Source: CAYYNQ01 sp964473105 (GTDB taxonomy: Bacteria; Sumerlaeota; Sumerlaeia; MVZB01). Taken from it: DNA of 62,587 nt. The stretch lies in the NCBI GenBank assembly GCA_964473105.1, contig CAYYNQ010000088.1, positions 1 to 62,587 of the forward strand, in the 5' to 3' direction. Below are positions 35,994 to 44,821 of the stretch, in pieces; the first letter of the stretch is position 1; each line of letters begins with the position of its first letter. A model generated the notes under the pieces. That model was not told the origin of the DNA. It did not search any database and saw nothing but the letters and a program-made list of their open reading frames with translations. Made by a program: the position numbers and the translations under genes.

Positions 35994-37226
35994 ATGGTCC
36001 GGATCAATGAAGATTATCTGAAGCTCAAGGCGGGCTACCTTTTCCCCGAGATCGCACGCCGGTTGGGTGAATACCAGGATGGGCATCCCGATGCGGATAT
36101 CATCAAGTGCGGAATCGGGGATGTAACGGAACCCCTTCCCCAGGCGGTGCGAGAGGCCATGCACAAGGCCGTCGACGAGATGGGGACACGCCGGGGATTC
36201 CATGGCTACGGACCTGAACAGGGTTATCCCTGGCTGCGCGAAAAAATCGCGGGCCATGACTTCCAGGCCCGACACTGCGGGATCGAAGCGGATGAAATAT
36301 TCGTCTCCGACGGCAGCAAGTGTGACTCGGCGAATATTCTGGATATCCTAGGGGATGACAACCGGATTGCCGTCTGTGATCCGGTCTATCCGGTCTATGT
36401 TGATACGAACGTCATGACCGGACACACCGGTGATGCCAACGACCGGGGTGAATACAGGGGACTGGTCTACCTGCCGATGACCGAGGCGAACAATTTTACA
36501 CCCGCGCTACCCTCAGAACCCGTTGATGTGATCTACCTGTGCTACCCGAATAACCCGACCGGTATGGCTGCATCGCGCGAAACACTTGAGGGCTGGGTGA
36601 ATTATGCACGTGAGAACAATGCTCTGATCCTGTTCGATGCGGCTTATGAGGCATTCATCGCCGACCCGTCGATCCCACATTCAATTTTCGAGATTGAGGG
36701 GTCAAGGGACTGTGCAATCGAGTTTCGCAGTTTTTCCAAGAATGCGGGTTTTACCGGAATACGCACGGCGCTGACCATCATTCCGAAAACCCTGAAAGGG
36801 AAAACATCATCGGGAGAACGGGTCCCGCTGCATCGCCTGTGGCACCGCCGGCAGACCACAAAATTCAACGGGGTCAGTTATATCACCCAACGCGGCGCGG
36901 AGGCAGTCTACAGTGATGAGGGCCGCCGACAAGTCGCTGATCTTGTTGCGTTTTACCTCAAAAATGCCCGGATTTTGGGCGAGTGCCTGACCAGCCAGGG
37001 ATTCCGCTGTTACGGGGGCGTGAATGCACCCTATATCTGGCTGAAAACACCCGATGGAATGGAAAGCTGGGACTTCTTCGATCATCTCCTGAATGAAAGC
37101 CAGATTCTCGGCACACCGGGCAGCGGTTTCGGCGCAAGCGGAGAGGGTTACTTCAGGCTGTCAGCATTCAACAGCCGGGAAAATATCAAGAAGGCGGTTG
37201 AACGACTGAAGCAGATAACGGCGTAG
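35994..37226 (+). CDS. dapL: LL-diaminopimelate aminotransferase
   Basis: 410 residues, a PLP-dependent class I/II aminotransferase that converts tetrahydrodipicolinate to LL-diaminopimelate with glutamate in one step. KCGIGDVTEPLP (38-49), YPNNPTGMA, and the PLP lysine K249 in FRSFSKNAGFTG match DapL. The pathway is typical of Chlamydiae, cyanobacteria, plants and several PVC-like or candidate phyla, and bypasses the succinylase route. The ATG at 35994 follows AGGAG. Sits next to the peptidoglycan genes it supplies. Confidence 0.93.
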   Translation: MVRINEDYLKLKAGYLFPEIARRLGEYQDGHPDADIIKCGIGDVTEPLPQAVREAMHKAVDEMGTRRGFHGYGPEQGYPWLREKIAGHDFQARHCGIEADEIFVSDGSKCDSANILDILGDDNRIAVCDPVYPVYVDTNVMTGHTGDANDRGEYRGLVYLPMTEANNFTPALPSEPVDVIYLCYPNNPTGMAASRETLEGWVNYARENNALILFDAAYEAFIADPSIPHSIFEIEGSRDCAIEFRSFSKNAGFTGIRTALTIIPKTLKGKTSSGERVPLHRLWHRRQTTKFNGVSYITQRGAEAVYSDEGRRQVADLVAFYLKNARILGECLTSQGFRCYGGVNAPYIWLKTPDGMESWDFFDHLLNESQILGTPGSGFGASGEGYFRLSAFNSRENIKKAVERLKQITA

Positions 37227-37638
37227 AATCAAAATTCTACAGCCCTGCCATATGTCTGATTCGTAATCTCGAGTCATCATTCGGATCCTGATTCATTCCC
37301 CGAGACGGTTTATTCCCTTAAAGATGTCAGGATACGGGTATAGTTTTGAACGGGCTGGGCCGGAGGCCGGACATCCGGCAGGTAGCCATGATATCTTGGG
37401 CCAGGGGGGGTCATACTCGCCAGGCAAGATCAGGTCAGCGCCCGAAATCTGCCCTATATACTGGAGATTAAAATCCGTTTTTTCTTCTATTCAGCCCCCG
37501 AAAAGCGGATCATGTTGCCAGTCCTGCTAGGTTTGAATTCCAGCCGATTCCTGAACTCACCCGGCATCCCATGAACACCCACTGGATCTTCGCGTCAAAT
37601 CATCGAACACCAGCAGCAGCACCCGAAACGGTCCCGAG
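37227..37638. other. Intergenic region after dapL
   Basis: About 410 bases. A small hairpin TAGAAT/ATTCTA overlaps the dapL stop but has no T-tract. Nothing else seen. Confidence 0.4.
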
Positions 37639-39162
37639 ATGACTGAAGATTTTAAAGATGTTCTCCCCAGGATCTTGGTGGCCGGCATCGGGCCAATCCC
37701 ACACGAGGCACCCGAAAAGTTGTTCGCGCCGGGGCTGCGTGTCTGGGGCATCGCCCGGCAACTTGCGGGCCAGGGCCATTCGGTAATGCTGGTCTGCGGC
37801 GAATTCGGCGATACAGGCAAGGGAGCCACAACGAAGGGTTACCTGCTTGAACCCTCCCAAGCCATGACACAGGGCCAAATCACCCGCATTCACCCCAAGC
37901 CTGTCAAATTGAACCGGCAAAACAATGACTGGGGCCAACTTATTGCAAGCGAGGCGTGTGGCTTCAAGGCCGATGCGGCGGTTGGCACAACCGATGTCAT
38001 GAACCACGCGCTTGCGCGTGCGAAGCTGAACATCCCGATATGGATGGACTATTTCGGCGATCCGATGGCTGAACAGCAAATGCTGGCTTACCGCCACAAG
38101 TCGGATGACGGCCTGATTGAGCGGTGGGGGCTGGTTGCACCCGCGCTTGCTCGTGCCGATCGTGTCTCGGGCTGTTCAAGCGAACAGATTGGCGCCCTGT
38201 TTGGCCAAATGTCCGTTGTCGGCCGCCTCGGCCGCTTCACGGCGGAAGAGATTCTGGTGGAGAAGATCCCACCGTGGATCGAGAATATCATGCCACCACA
38301 GGGCAACGCGGCACCGACAAGGAAAAAAATTGTCCGCGGCAAGGATTGTCCGCAGGACGCCATCGTGGTCATCCAGACAGGTGGATTCAACACCTGGCTG
38401 GATGTGGAAAACCTTTTTCATACGCTGGAGTTCGCCATGACATCCAACCCGAAACTGCATTTTGTATCAACGGGTGGGGGAATCCCCGGACACTACGAGA
38501 AGTGTTATGAATTATTTACCGAACTACTTCAAAAAAGTGGCCACCCCGACCGTTACCATCTGCTGGGCTGGATCCCGATGCAAGATGTGCCGAACCTGAT
38601 CAGCGAGGCCGATATCGGGCTAAACGTGGACCTGAATATCGTCGAGGGTCGACTGGGCACAAGAAACCGGTTGTTGGACTGGCTGGCAGGTGGACTCGCG
38701 GTCATATCGACACCCGGCTGCGAGCTTGCACAGGTGGTCGGCCGTGAGGGGCACTTGGCGATTGTCCCCCACAATAAACCCCATGAAATCGCCAAGGTCA
38801 TCCTGGAAATGGCCGCTGATCCGAATAGACTCAAGGCAACGGGAGATCGGGCGTCGAAATATGTTCGAGAGCAGTATTCAGCAACAAAGTGCCTTGAACC
38901 CTTGACAAAATGGGCCCGACAACCAAAATCGGCATCGGATTTGCGATCTTGGCGGGAGGGCCGGGGTTCACCACCCCAGCTGTTCAACATGGCAAATGCC
39001 TCCTCGCCCACATCGGGTCGAGGCAAACAGTCTGTCGAAAGGCGACTTGCATGGCTCGAAAACCGAAAATGCCAATTGGAGGGTTCCCGGCTGGTCAAAT
39101 TTGCAATGAAATTGAGACGAACCAATGATTTGGAAGATGAACCGGAACCGCCGAAACCGTGA
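37639..39162 (+). CDS. GT-B glycosyltransferase (GT4-like)
   Basis: 507 residues. Two Rossmann-like halves: an N-terminal acceptor domain beginning RILVAGIGPIPHEAPE and a C-terminal domain with VVIQTGGFNTW, YHLLGWIPMQDVPNLISEAD and VISTPGCELAQVVGREG, the nucleotide-sugar region of GT4-type enzymes. A charged tail of about 80 residues follows. Sugar donor and acceptor are unknown, and no polysaccharide locus surrounds it. Confidence 0.75.
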   Translation: MTEDFKDVLPRILVAGIGPIPHEAPEKLFAPGLRVWGIARQLAGQGHSVMLVCGEFGDTGKGATTKGYLLEPSQAMTQGQITRIHPKPVKLNRQNNDWGQLIASEACGFKADAAVGTTDVMNHALARAKLNIPIWMDYFGDPMAEQQMLAYRHKSDDGLIERWGLVAPALARADRVSGCSSEQIGALFGQMSVVGRLGRFTAEEILVEKIPPWIENIMPPQGNAAPTRKKIVRGKDCPQDAIVVIQTGGFNTWLDVENLFHTLEFAMTSNPKLHFVSTGGGIPGHYEKCYELFTELLQKSGHPDRYHLLGWIPMQDVPNLISEADIGLNVDLNIVEGRLGTRNRLLDWLAGGLAVISTPGCELAQVVGREGHLAIVPHNKPHEIAKVILEMAADPNRLKATGDRASKYVREQYSATKCLEPLTKWARQPKSASDLRSWREGRGSPPQLFNMANASSPTSGRGKQSVERRLAWLENRKCQLEGSRLVKFAMKLRRTNDLEDEPEPPKP

Positions 39163-39297
39163 TTTTGCGCCATCTGACCCGCGGAAATCCGCCTTTTCAT
39201 GGGATTTTGACCTACGGGCCCGCCAACAACCGGGAATTTCCTGTCCCGCCATGGATTCCAAATGCCCGTTCGGGAGGGGCACCGGGAGGACGAACTA

Positions 39298-40899
39298 ATG
39301 GCTGCTTATAAATGCGCACTCTCCCTTCAGGATTCCACCCTGTCCGCACTGGTCCTGAAAATGGGCAAGAAGGAATGGATCATTCAAAACGGGACCAGCA
39401 TTGTTCTGCATGACAATGAGGAGGAGCGTCTGAAGCCCTCCCTGAAATCGGCCTGTAAAAACCTCAAGCTCTCACAGGGGCCGACCACCGTCAGTCTGCC
39501 GCGTCACCGGGCCGTGATGCGTACCATCCTCCTCCCTTCGGCCGAAGAATCCGAACTGGAACAAATGGCGCGGTTCGAGGCCGAGCGCCATATTCCATTC
39601 AATGCCGATCGGCACTGCATTGGATTTCACACGATGCGTACCCATGGCGTGGAGGGTTCGGACGTGGTCCTTGCGGCGATCGACGGGCCCGTCGTCCATG
39701 AGGTGGTGGATGCCATGCTAGATACAGCCCTCACCCCCCACGGCATCACACTCTCCTCGATTAGCTTGGCAAATAGCCTTGAATTGAGCCTGGGCCACCC
39801 TATGAATGAAAAAACACGTGCCGCGATCGCAATCGGGATTGACTGCACGGACATTGTCCTGATGTCGGAAGGCCTGATCATTTATGCCCGATCCATCCCG
39901 CTGGATATCCGGTCTCTTCTGGAAGCCTGGTCCGGTTATCATGAAGATACAGGCGACAAGGACAACCGGCCCGACCTGCAAAGGCTTGCGCTGGCCGCCC
40001 GGATGATCGACTGCCTGAACTTTGGAAGTCAAGCGGGTCAGGGACCGGGTTCCAGGGACCTGACAACCCAGACACGGGAGTGGCTGACCCGACTCACCCG
40101 GGAACTTGGGCAGACTTGGGATTACGCACACAGACAGCTGGACTGTCCCGAGATCGATAGCATCCATATCACGGGCGAGGGAGCACTACTGACCAATCTG
40201 GATGGATACATCCGCGAGACAACCGGTAAAACCAGTGTGGATATCTTCAACCCGGTCGCCGACCTGCCGGGGGCGGGCGAGCAGAAATTCCCGTTTGAGG
40301 GACTGGAGTTCACGATCGCCTTGGGCGGAATCCTCGGTCAGGACAAGGATTCGACCTATTATAATCTGGACCTGACTCCGCAGGGTTATTACAAACGAAT
40401 TGCGCGGCGCAGGCTGATCCGGAAGATCCTGACAAGTTCTGCCTTCATGATCATTACCCTGTGCCTTGGGGTCACGTCCTACCTCCATCACATGGACATC
40501 AACAAGCTCAAACTGGGCGCATACGAGAAGGCCAACATCCGCATGGAGGAACCGGTATCAACCCTGGATGAGAAGGGACGAAAGATTGAAATCATAAGCC
40601 CGTTCGTCTCGGATGACAACTCGGCCCTGAAGGTTCTTGAAGGTATTGTCGACTCGAGCCTGATCCCATCCAGAGTAACCCTATCAAGAATTGAATTCGA
40701 GCGAGGGAAAATTGTGTTCATCGAGGGCGAAGCCAGGATCGCGCCCGATATCTTGGCCTTCAAGTCCGATTTGATGAATCTGGGCCATTTCGCGGACATC
40801 CAGATGAAACAGGAAACCTCAGAACTCTACCGCAAGCCCCTATATCGCTTCACCTTTGAGTGCCCACTCAGCAACAGACGCACGGGAAGGGAAACCTGA
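39298..40899 (+). CDS. PilM/PilN-like fusion (GspL-like) pilus assembly protein
   Basis: 533 residues. Residues 1 to about 345 are an actin-like PilM domain (TVSLPRHRAVMRTILLP, FEAERHIPF, then AIAIGIDCTDIVLMSEG and VDIFNPVADLPG). YYNLDLTPQGYYKR at 354-367 is the classic start of a PilN cytoplasmic tail, followed by a membrane helix (376-397) and a ferredoxin-like PilN part to the end. PilM and PilN are separate proteins in type IV pilus operons; the fusion resembles GspL of type II secretion. GGGAGG lies 8 bases before the ATG. pilO follows after 2 bases. No PilP or PilQ gene follows. Confidence 0.8.
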   Translation: MAAYKCALSLQDSTLSALVLKMGKKEWIIQNGTSIVLHDNEEERLKPSLKSACKNLKLSQGPTTVSLPRHRAVMRTILLPSAEESELEQMARFEAERHIPFNADRHCIGFHTMRTHGVEGSDVVLAAIDGPVVHEVVDAMLDTALTPHGITLSSISLANSLELSLGHPMNEKTRAAIAIGIDCTDIVLMSEGLIIYARSIPLDIRSLLEAWSGYHEDTGDKDNRPDLQRLALAARMIDCLNFGSQAGQGPGSRDLTTQTREWLTRLTRELGQTWDYAHRQLDCPEIDSIHITGEGALLTNLDGYIRETTGKTSVDIFNPVADLPGAGEQKFPFEGLEFTIALGGILGQDKDSTYYNLDLTPQGYYKRIARRRLIRKILTSSAFMIITLCLGVTSYLHHMDINKLKLGAYEKANIRMEEPVSTLDEKGRKIEIISPFVSDDNSALKVLEGIVDSSLIPSRVTLSRIEFERGKIVFIEGEARIAPDILAFKSDLMNLGHFADIQMKQETSELYRKPLYRFTFECPLSNRRTGRET

Positions 40900-40901
40900 C
40901 G

Positions 40902-41477
40902 ATGAGTAGTCGTGAATTTACGATGCTGATTTCAACGGCGAGTGTTGTCATAATCGCGCTGGTTTACCATTTCGTGCTTGCAGACAAGCTGGACGAGATC
41001 ACACAAGGTTTCAGCGGTGATTTGGAGATTGAGCGGAGCAAATTCAAACGATACAGCAAAATCATCGAGGATGGCCAGAAAATCCACGAGGAATATGAAA
41101 GGATCGTCTTCCAAGGAAAGGAAAAGGTTGGCGACCAGGAGGTTGGAGACACATTCCACAACCAGCTGTTTGAACTGCTGACAACGCAACTCAACGTGGA
41201 GGCCCCCAACCTGTCATCCTATGAATACGAGGAAATTGAGGATGTGGAGGATTTCGTCTTTGTGGAGCTTTCCGTCGATGTTTACGGGACATTCCGTGAA
41301 ATGCTGCGGTTGCTGCAGAATATGCAAGGCAAAGGCCTGCTGATCAAGAATTTCAGCCTCGACCGGGCTGGACGTGGCGGCAGGGACGAGATCAAAATGA
41401 CCATCGACGTGGCACGCCTGGTCAAGACCCCCGAACGGTTCAAACGCCGGATGCGCCTGCGGGGCGGGCGAGGTTAA
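40902..41477 (+). CDS. PilO/GspM-like inner-membrane protein
   Basis: 191 residues. One N-terminal membrane helix (FTMLISTASVVIIALVYHF), a coiled-coil stretch about 28-75, and a ferredoxin-like C-terminal domain (FVELSVDVYGTFREMLRLL, then GLLIKNFSLDR), as in PilO. It is expected to pair with the PilM/PilN fusion in the inner-membrane platform of a pilus or secretion system. GGAAGGG precedes the ATG; the PilM/N stop is 2 bases upstream. Confidence 0.75.
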   Translation: MSSREFTMLISTASVVIIALVYHFVLADKLDEITQGFSGDLEIERSKFKRYSKIIEDGQKIHEEYERIVFQGKEKVGDQEVGDTFHNQLFELLTTQLNVEAPNLSSYEYEEIEDVEDFVFVELSVDVYGTFREMLRLLQNMQGKGLLIKNFSLDRAGRGGRDEIKMTIDVARLVKTPERFKRRMRLRGGRG

Positions 41478-41590
41478 CGGAAGTTGATTTCGAAACCGAG
41501 TATGGGATAAAATCCCCGGGCTGGAAATATGCGGCAGAAAGCCGCCACCCGGCCCAAATCCCCCCCTCGATTTTCCAGGAGCTTGAAAAG

Positions 41591-41923
41591 ATGGCTAATG
41601 ACAAGGTAATTGAGCTGACAGACCAGAATTTCGATACGACCATCAAAGAGGACGGCCCGCCGGTACTTGTTGACTTCTGGGCGCCATGGTGCGGGCCTTG
41701 CCGAAACATGGGACCGATCCTCGACGAAATTGCAGAAGAATATGATGGGCGCCTGCGAATCGCCAAGGTTAACACCGATGAACACCAGGAGGCAGCGAAC
41801 CGCTACGGGGTTCGAGGTATCCCGGCATTCCGGCTGTTCAAGGCTGGCGAACTGGTTGAATCTGCCAATGGTCAGATGTACAAGGAAGATCTGACCGCCG
41901 CGATCGATCCCCACCTCTCATGA
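41591..41923 (+). CDS. trxA: Thioredoxin
   Basis: 110 residues, cytoplasmic dithiol oxidoreductase. WCGPC at 33-37 supplies the redox cysteines, and GIPAF carries the cis-proline near 76. AGGAG lies about 9 bases before the ATG. Length and motif are canonical. Next to nrdR, although the class II reductase itself lies 18 kb away. Confidence 0.95.
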   Translation: MANDKVIELTDQNFDTTIKEDGPPVLVDFWAPWCGPCRNMGPILDEIAEEYDGRLRIAKVNTDEHQEAANRYGVRGIPAFRLFKAGELVESANGQMYKEDLTAAIDPHLS

Positions 41924-41975
41924 CGTTTCCAGGATTGGATACGTCCGCAAATCTTTGGAACCGAACGGTCCGCCC

Positions 41976-42446
41976 ATGAAGTGTCCAGCCTGCGGGAGCC
42001 TGAATAATAAGGTCGTCAATTCCCGCCTGACTAGCGATGAAGCCTCCATTCGCCGACGCCGGGAATGTATCGACTGCACCGGTCGCTTCACCACTTACGA
42101 ATATATCGAAAGAACGCCCGTCCTAGTCATCAAGCGGGATGGGCGACGCGTGTCCTTTGACCGACAGAAACTGATCAGCGGAATCCTCAGGGCATGTGAG
42201 AAGCGTCCCGTCACCCTCGATGAAATTGAGGAAGTGGTCGGCGATGTCGAGAAGAGCCTTTATAATGCGATGGAGTCCGAGGTCAGCTCATTGAGGATCG
42301 GGGAGATGATCCTAGGTCGTTTGCGAGAGATTGATGAGGTTGCCTATGTCCGGTTTGCATCGGTATACCGGCAATTCCGCGATATCGGCGAATTCAGCGA
42401 GGAAATCCAGAGCCTGCTGAACCGGGAACCGGACCAGAAGGGCTGA
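41976..42446 (+). CDS. nrdR: Transcriptional repressor NrdR
   Basis: 156 residues. A zinc ribbon (C3, C6, C31, C34: MKCPACGS and ECIDCTGRFTTYE) is followed by an ATP-cone domain from about 49 to 139. NrdR represses ribonucleotide reductase genes when dATP is bound. The ATG at 41976 starts the zinc ribbon exactly; the ORF also extends to a TTG at 41955. The likely target, nrdJ at 60.4 kb, has its promoter outside the window, so a NrdR box cannot be checked. A weak hairpin followed by TTTT occurs at 42495-42513. Confidence 0.95.
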   Translation: MKCPACGSLNNKVVNSRLTSDEASIRRRRECIDCTGRFTTYEYIERTPVLVIKRDGRRVSFDRQKLISGILRACEKRPVTLDEIEEVVGDVEKSLYNAMESEVSSLRIGEMILGRLREIDEVAYVRFASVYRQFRDIGEFSEEIQSLLNREPDQKG

Positions 42447-42767
42447 ATCTCCCCCGCAGGAAAGCCAACCCCCGGCTCTGGAAGAATCAATACCCTTCCC
42501 CGAGGGGAGTTTTCGGTACGGGTCCATTGCATGATCTAAAAATGGCAGGGGGTACTCAATCAGCATCGATTTGATTACTGCAAAAGCTAGCCAGAACAGG
42601 GGGAACTTGTTGACCCGGGTGGTGGTTTCGACAGCATTGAGATACGAGGTTCGAAAACGCACCCGGAACAAACACGAAGGATCCTTGATCCAGCCATGGG
42701 GTCAATACACCGATCACGACAATCCTTGAGCACGGAATCATGGGGGGGGCAGAATCACGGTTTACAT
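42447..42767. other. Convergent intergenic region nrdR/ispD
   Basis: About 320 bases. A 5-bp hairpin with TTTT at 42495-42513 is a weak terminator candidate for nrdR; nothing else stands out. Confidence 0.4.
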
Positions 42768-43499
42768 TCAGGAACGGCCGGCCAGGATAGATTCTGCGAC
42801 AGCAAGATCCTCTGATGAGGTAATCTTGAAGTTTATCCATGAGCTTTCAACCGGCCTCACGGGAATGCCCAGTTTTTCCAAAACGGCTGCTTCGTCTGTC
42901 GCATCAATGGCAGGGTCACGACAACACTCAATCGCCTTCGATACGTGATCCATCCGTATAGCCTGAGGTGTCTGGGCCAACCAGATTTCGTCCCGGTCAA
43001 GCGTTCTGAGGATTTTTCCCGCACCGTCTTCGGCCTTGACGGTATCCCTGCATCGCGACGCAAGCACCCCCCCCCCCGCCTGCATCGCGGACATCGCCAA
43101 ACGGGAGACCGCATCAGGGTCAACGAACGGCCGTGCTGCGTCATGGACCATCGCAACATCGCATTCACCCGATGGACCATTCAACAATGCCTCCAGCCCG
43201 TTGGCGGATGAATCCTGTCGTCTTTCACCTCCAATCACCCTTATCACCGGACAATCTCTCCCCTCCAGCCATCCCGAAATGTCGGGATGTTCCCCGGATG
43301 CAGGCATCACAAGAACCAATTTGCTGACCGACTGCATACGGTCAAAACAATACAGGCTATGCATAAATACAGGCTGCCCGCCCAAATCCTGAAATTGCTT
43401 GGGTACAGACCCGCCAAAGCGAAGCCCCCGGCCGGCAGCGACGATGACAACCCCGATTGAAGGTGGCGCATGGAGTGTCGTGGCATCGGGTGACCGCAT
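42768..43499 (-). CDS. ispD: 2-C-methyl-D-erythritol 4-phosphate cytidylyltransferase
   Basis: 243 residues. IspD couples CTP with methylerythritol phosphate, third step of the MEP isoprenoid pathway. VIVAAGRGLRFGGSVPKQF, MVHDAARPFV and DEIWLAQTPQAIR match the nucleotide-binding loop and active site. It begins 2 bases after the upstream unknown gene, so the two are likely co-transcribed. No ispF neighbour or fusion. Confidence 0.93.
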   Translation of the reverse strand: MRSPDATTLHAPPSIGVVIVAAGRGLRFGGSVPKQFQDLGGQPVFMHSLYCFDRMQSVSKLVLVMPASGEHPDISGWLEGRDCPVIRVIGGERRQDSSANGLEALLNGPSGECDVAMVHDAARPFVDPDAVSRLAMSAMQAGGGVLASRCRDTVKAEDGAGKILRTLDRDEIWLAQTPQAIRMDHVSKAIECCRDPAIDATDEAAVLEKLGIPVRPVESSWINFKITSSEDLAVAESILAGRS

Positions 43500-43501
43500 G
43501 T

Positions 43502-44683
43502 TCAGGATCTGGCCATGACGGGAAGCAGTTCGAGCATATATGGACGGGTGAGCCCGTAATGCGAGAGAACCAGATTCTGGAACGATGCGGACTCGGCAGC
43601 CTCCACCTGTTTCTGGATATCGGGTAAAAGCTCCGGGGGGGTGGTACTCAACTGGAGGTCCAAGGCCCTATTCTGTCCGAAATGCATAAGGTCATTCCAA
43701 CGGCAGAGCTGGTCGTTCGTTGCACCCGGATCCGGGCAGGCATTCACCGTCATATTTAATTCGAGCGAACTGATCGTATTCAGCGCAACCCCCCAGCGCC
43801 AAACCTCATTGGGATGGTCGTGCATGCGCAGCCCTAGAGCAACCTCGTTGCTGGCGGCAATATTCTTGAGTCCCGCCAAAAGGTCGAACACGATTCCCGA
43901 ACGCATTTCCGCCATTCGTGACAACGGGTGACCCGGATGACCAATTTCATCGCCGAGCCTCCGGTCACTGATATCATCATTGAGAGAGGAACGGATCAGG
44001 CGTTCCACCTGCCGCCGCAGGTCCAGAATCTTGATGTCCATGGATTCGGCGGTTTCACGGCAATGCGGGCAGAAACAAAGGCTCAGAAGATAATTCAGCT
44101 CCGTGCCAACTGGCACCTGCCGCCAGTCACGGCCGATATAGCGGCTGAAGTCGGGGAAAGAAAAATCCTCCAGTTCAATGAATCGGTTGGGGACATTCCG
44201 CGAAAGGTCATACGTCAGGCTCTCGGCATACTGCCGAACGTCTGGATTCGAGGGGCATAACATCCCTTCCATTCGATCTCCGATCGCGTTAATACAGCAG
44301 CACTTTGGGAAATGTGCCGAGAGCATGCGGTTGTTGAAAAGCACGATCCATGACGTGAAACACATGTTCCATGACCGAAGTGCATCCGCCAGTTGTCTGA
44401 TGAATGATCCGCTGCTGAATTCAGGATGCGGCCGGGGCAGAATATCGTGATACAAATCCCTCTCGGGCTGGAAATAAACAGCCCCGTCGGGCGGCTGAAT
44501 AACCGCGTGCCTTGGATTTTGAACCGAAAGGAAACGACCGCCGTGATAGGCCAGTGCAACATGCAGGCCGTTGATGCCCTGTTCATGCAGCCGTGACAGG
44601 ACCTCATCGAGATGATCATCCGCGAGATCCCACACGAAGGTGCGAATCGATCTCGGGGGGAATTCCGGGGCGGGGAAGTTCAT
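43502..44683 (-). CDS. Unrecognised TIM-barrel-like protein coupled to ispD
   Basis: 393 residues with no signal peptide. The start (FVWDLADDHLDEVLSRLHEQ, then INGLHVALAYHGGRFL) and the alternating strands and helices look like a (beta/alpha)8 glycoside-hydrolase-like barrel. FCPHCRE at about 213-219 contains a CxxC that could bind a metal. I do not recognise a named family. It shares an operon with ispD at a 2-base spacing, but no functional link can be inferred. Confidence 0.7.
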   Translation of the reverse strand: MNFPAPEFPPRSIRTFVWDLADDHLDEVLSRLHEQGINGLHVALAYHGGRFLSVQNPRHAVIQPPDGAVYFQPERDLYHDILPRPHPEFSSGSFIRQLADALRSWNMCFTSWIVLFNNRMLSAHFPKCCCINAIGDRMEGMLCPSNPDVRQYAESLTYDLSRNVPNRFIELEDFSFPDFSRYIGRDWRQVPVGTELNYLLSLCFCPHCRETAESMDIKILDLRRQVERLIRSSLNDDISDRRLGDEIGHPGHPLSRMAEMRSGIVFDLLAGLKNIAASNEVALGLRMHDHPNEVWRWGVALNTISSLELNMTVNACPDPGATNDQLCRWNDLMHFGQNRALDLQLSTTPPELLPDIQKQVEAAESASFQNLVLSHYGLTRPYMLELLPVMARS

Positions 44684-44821
44684 TTGATCGGGAACCCGGG
44701 AAGAGTGCCTGCAAGGGGCGGGAATATCTCCGGCCCCACCAGAGTTTTCAGACCTATTCTCTGGTGAATCCGGGGGTTTTGAAAGAAAAATATTCCCCGA
44801 CAGCCGATACCACTATCCATG

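Noticed and set aside
37224..37240. Hairpin at the dapL stop as terminator
   Set aside because: The 6-bp stem is AT-rich and lacks a T-tract.
40860..40901. PilO start inside the PilM/PilN gene
   Set aside because: The ATG at 40902, after GGAAGGG and 2 bases past the PilM/N stop, starts the membrane helix properly.
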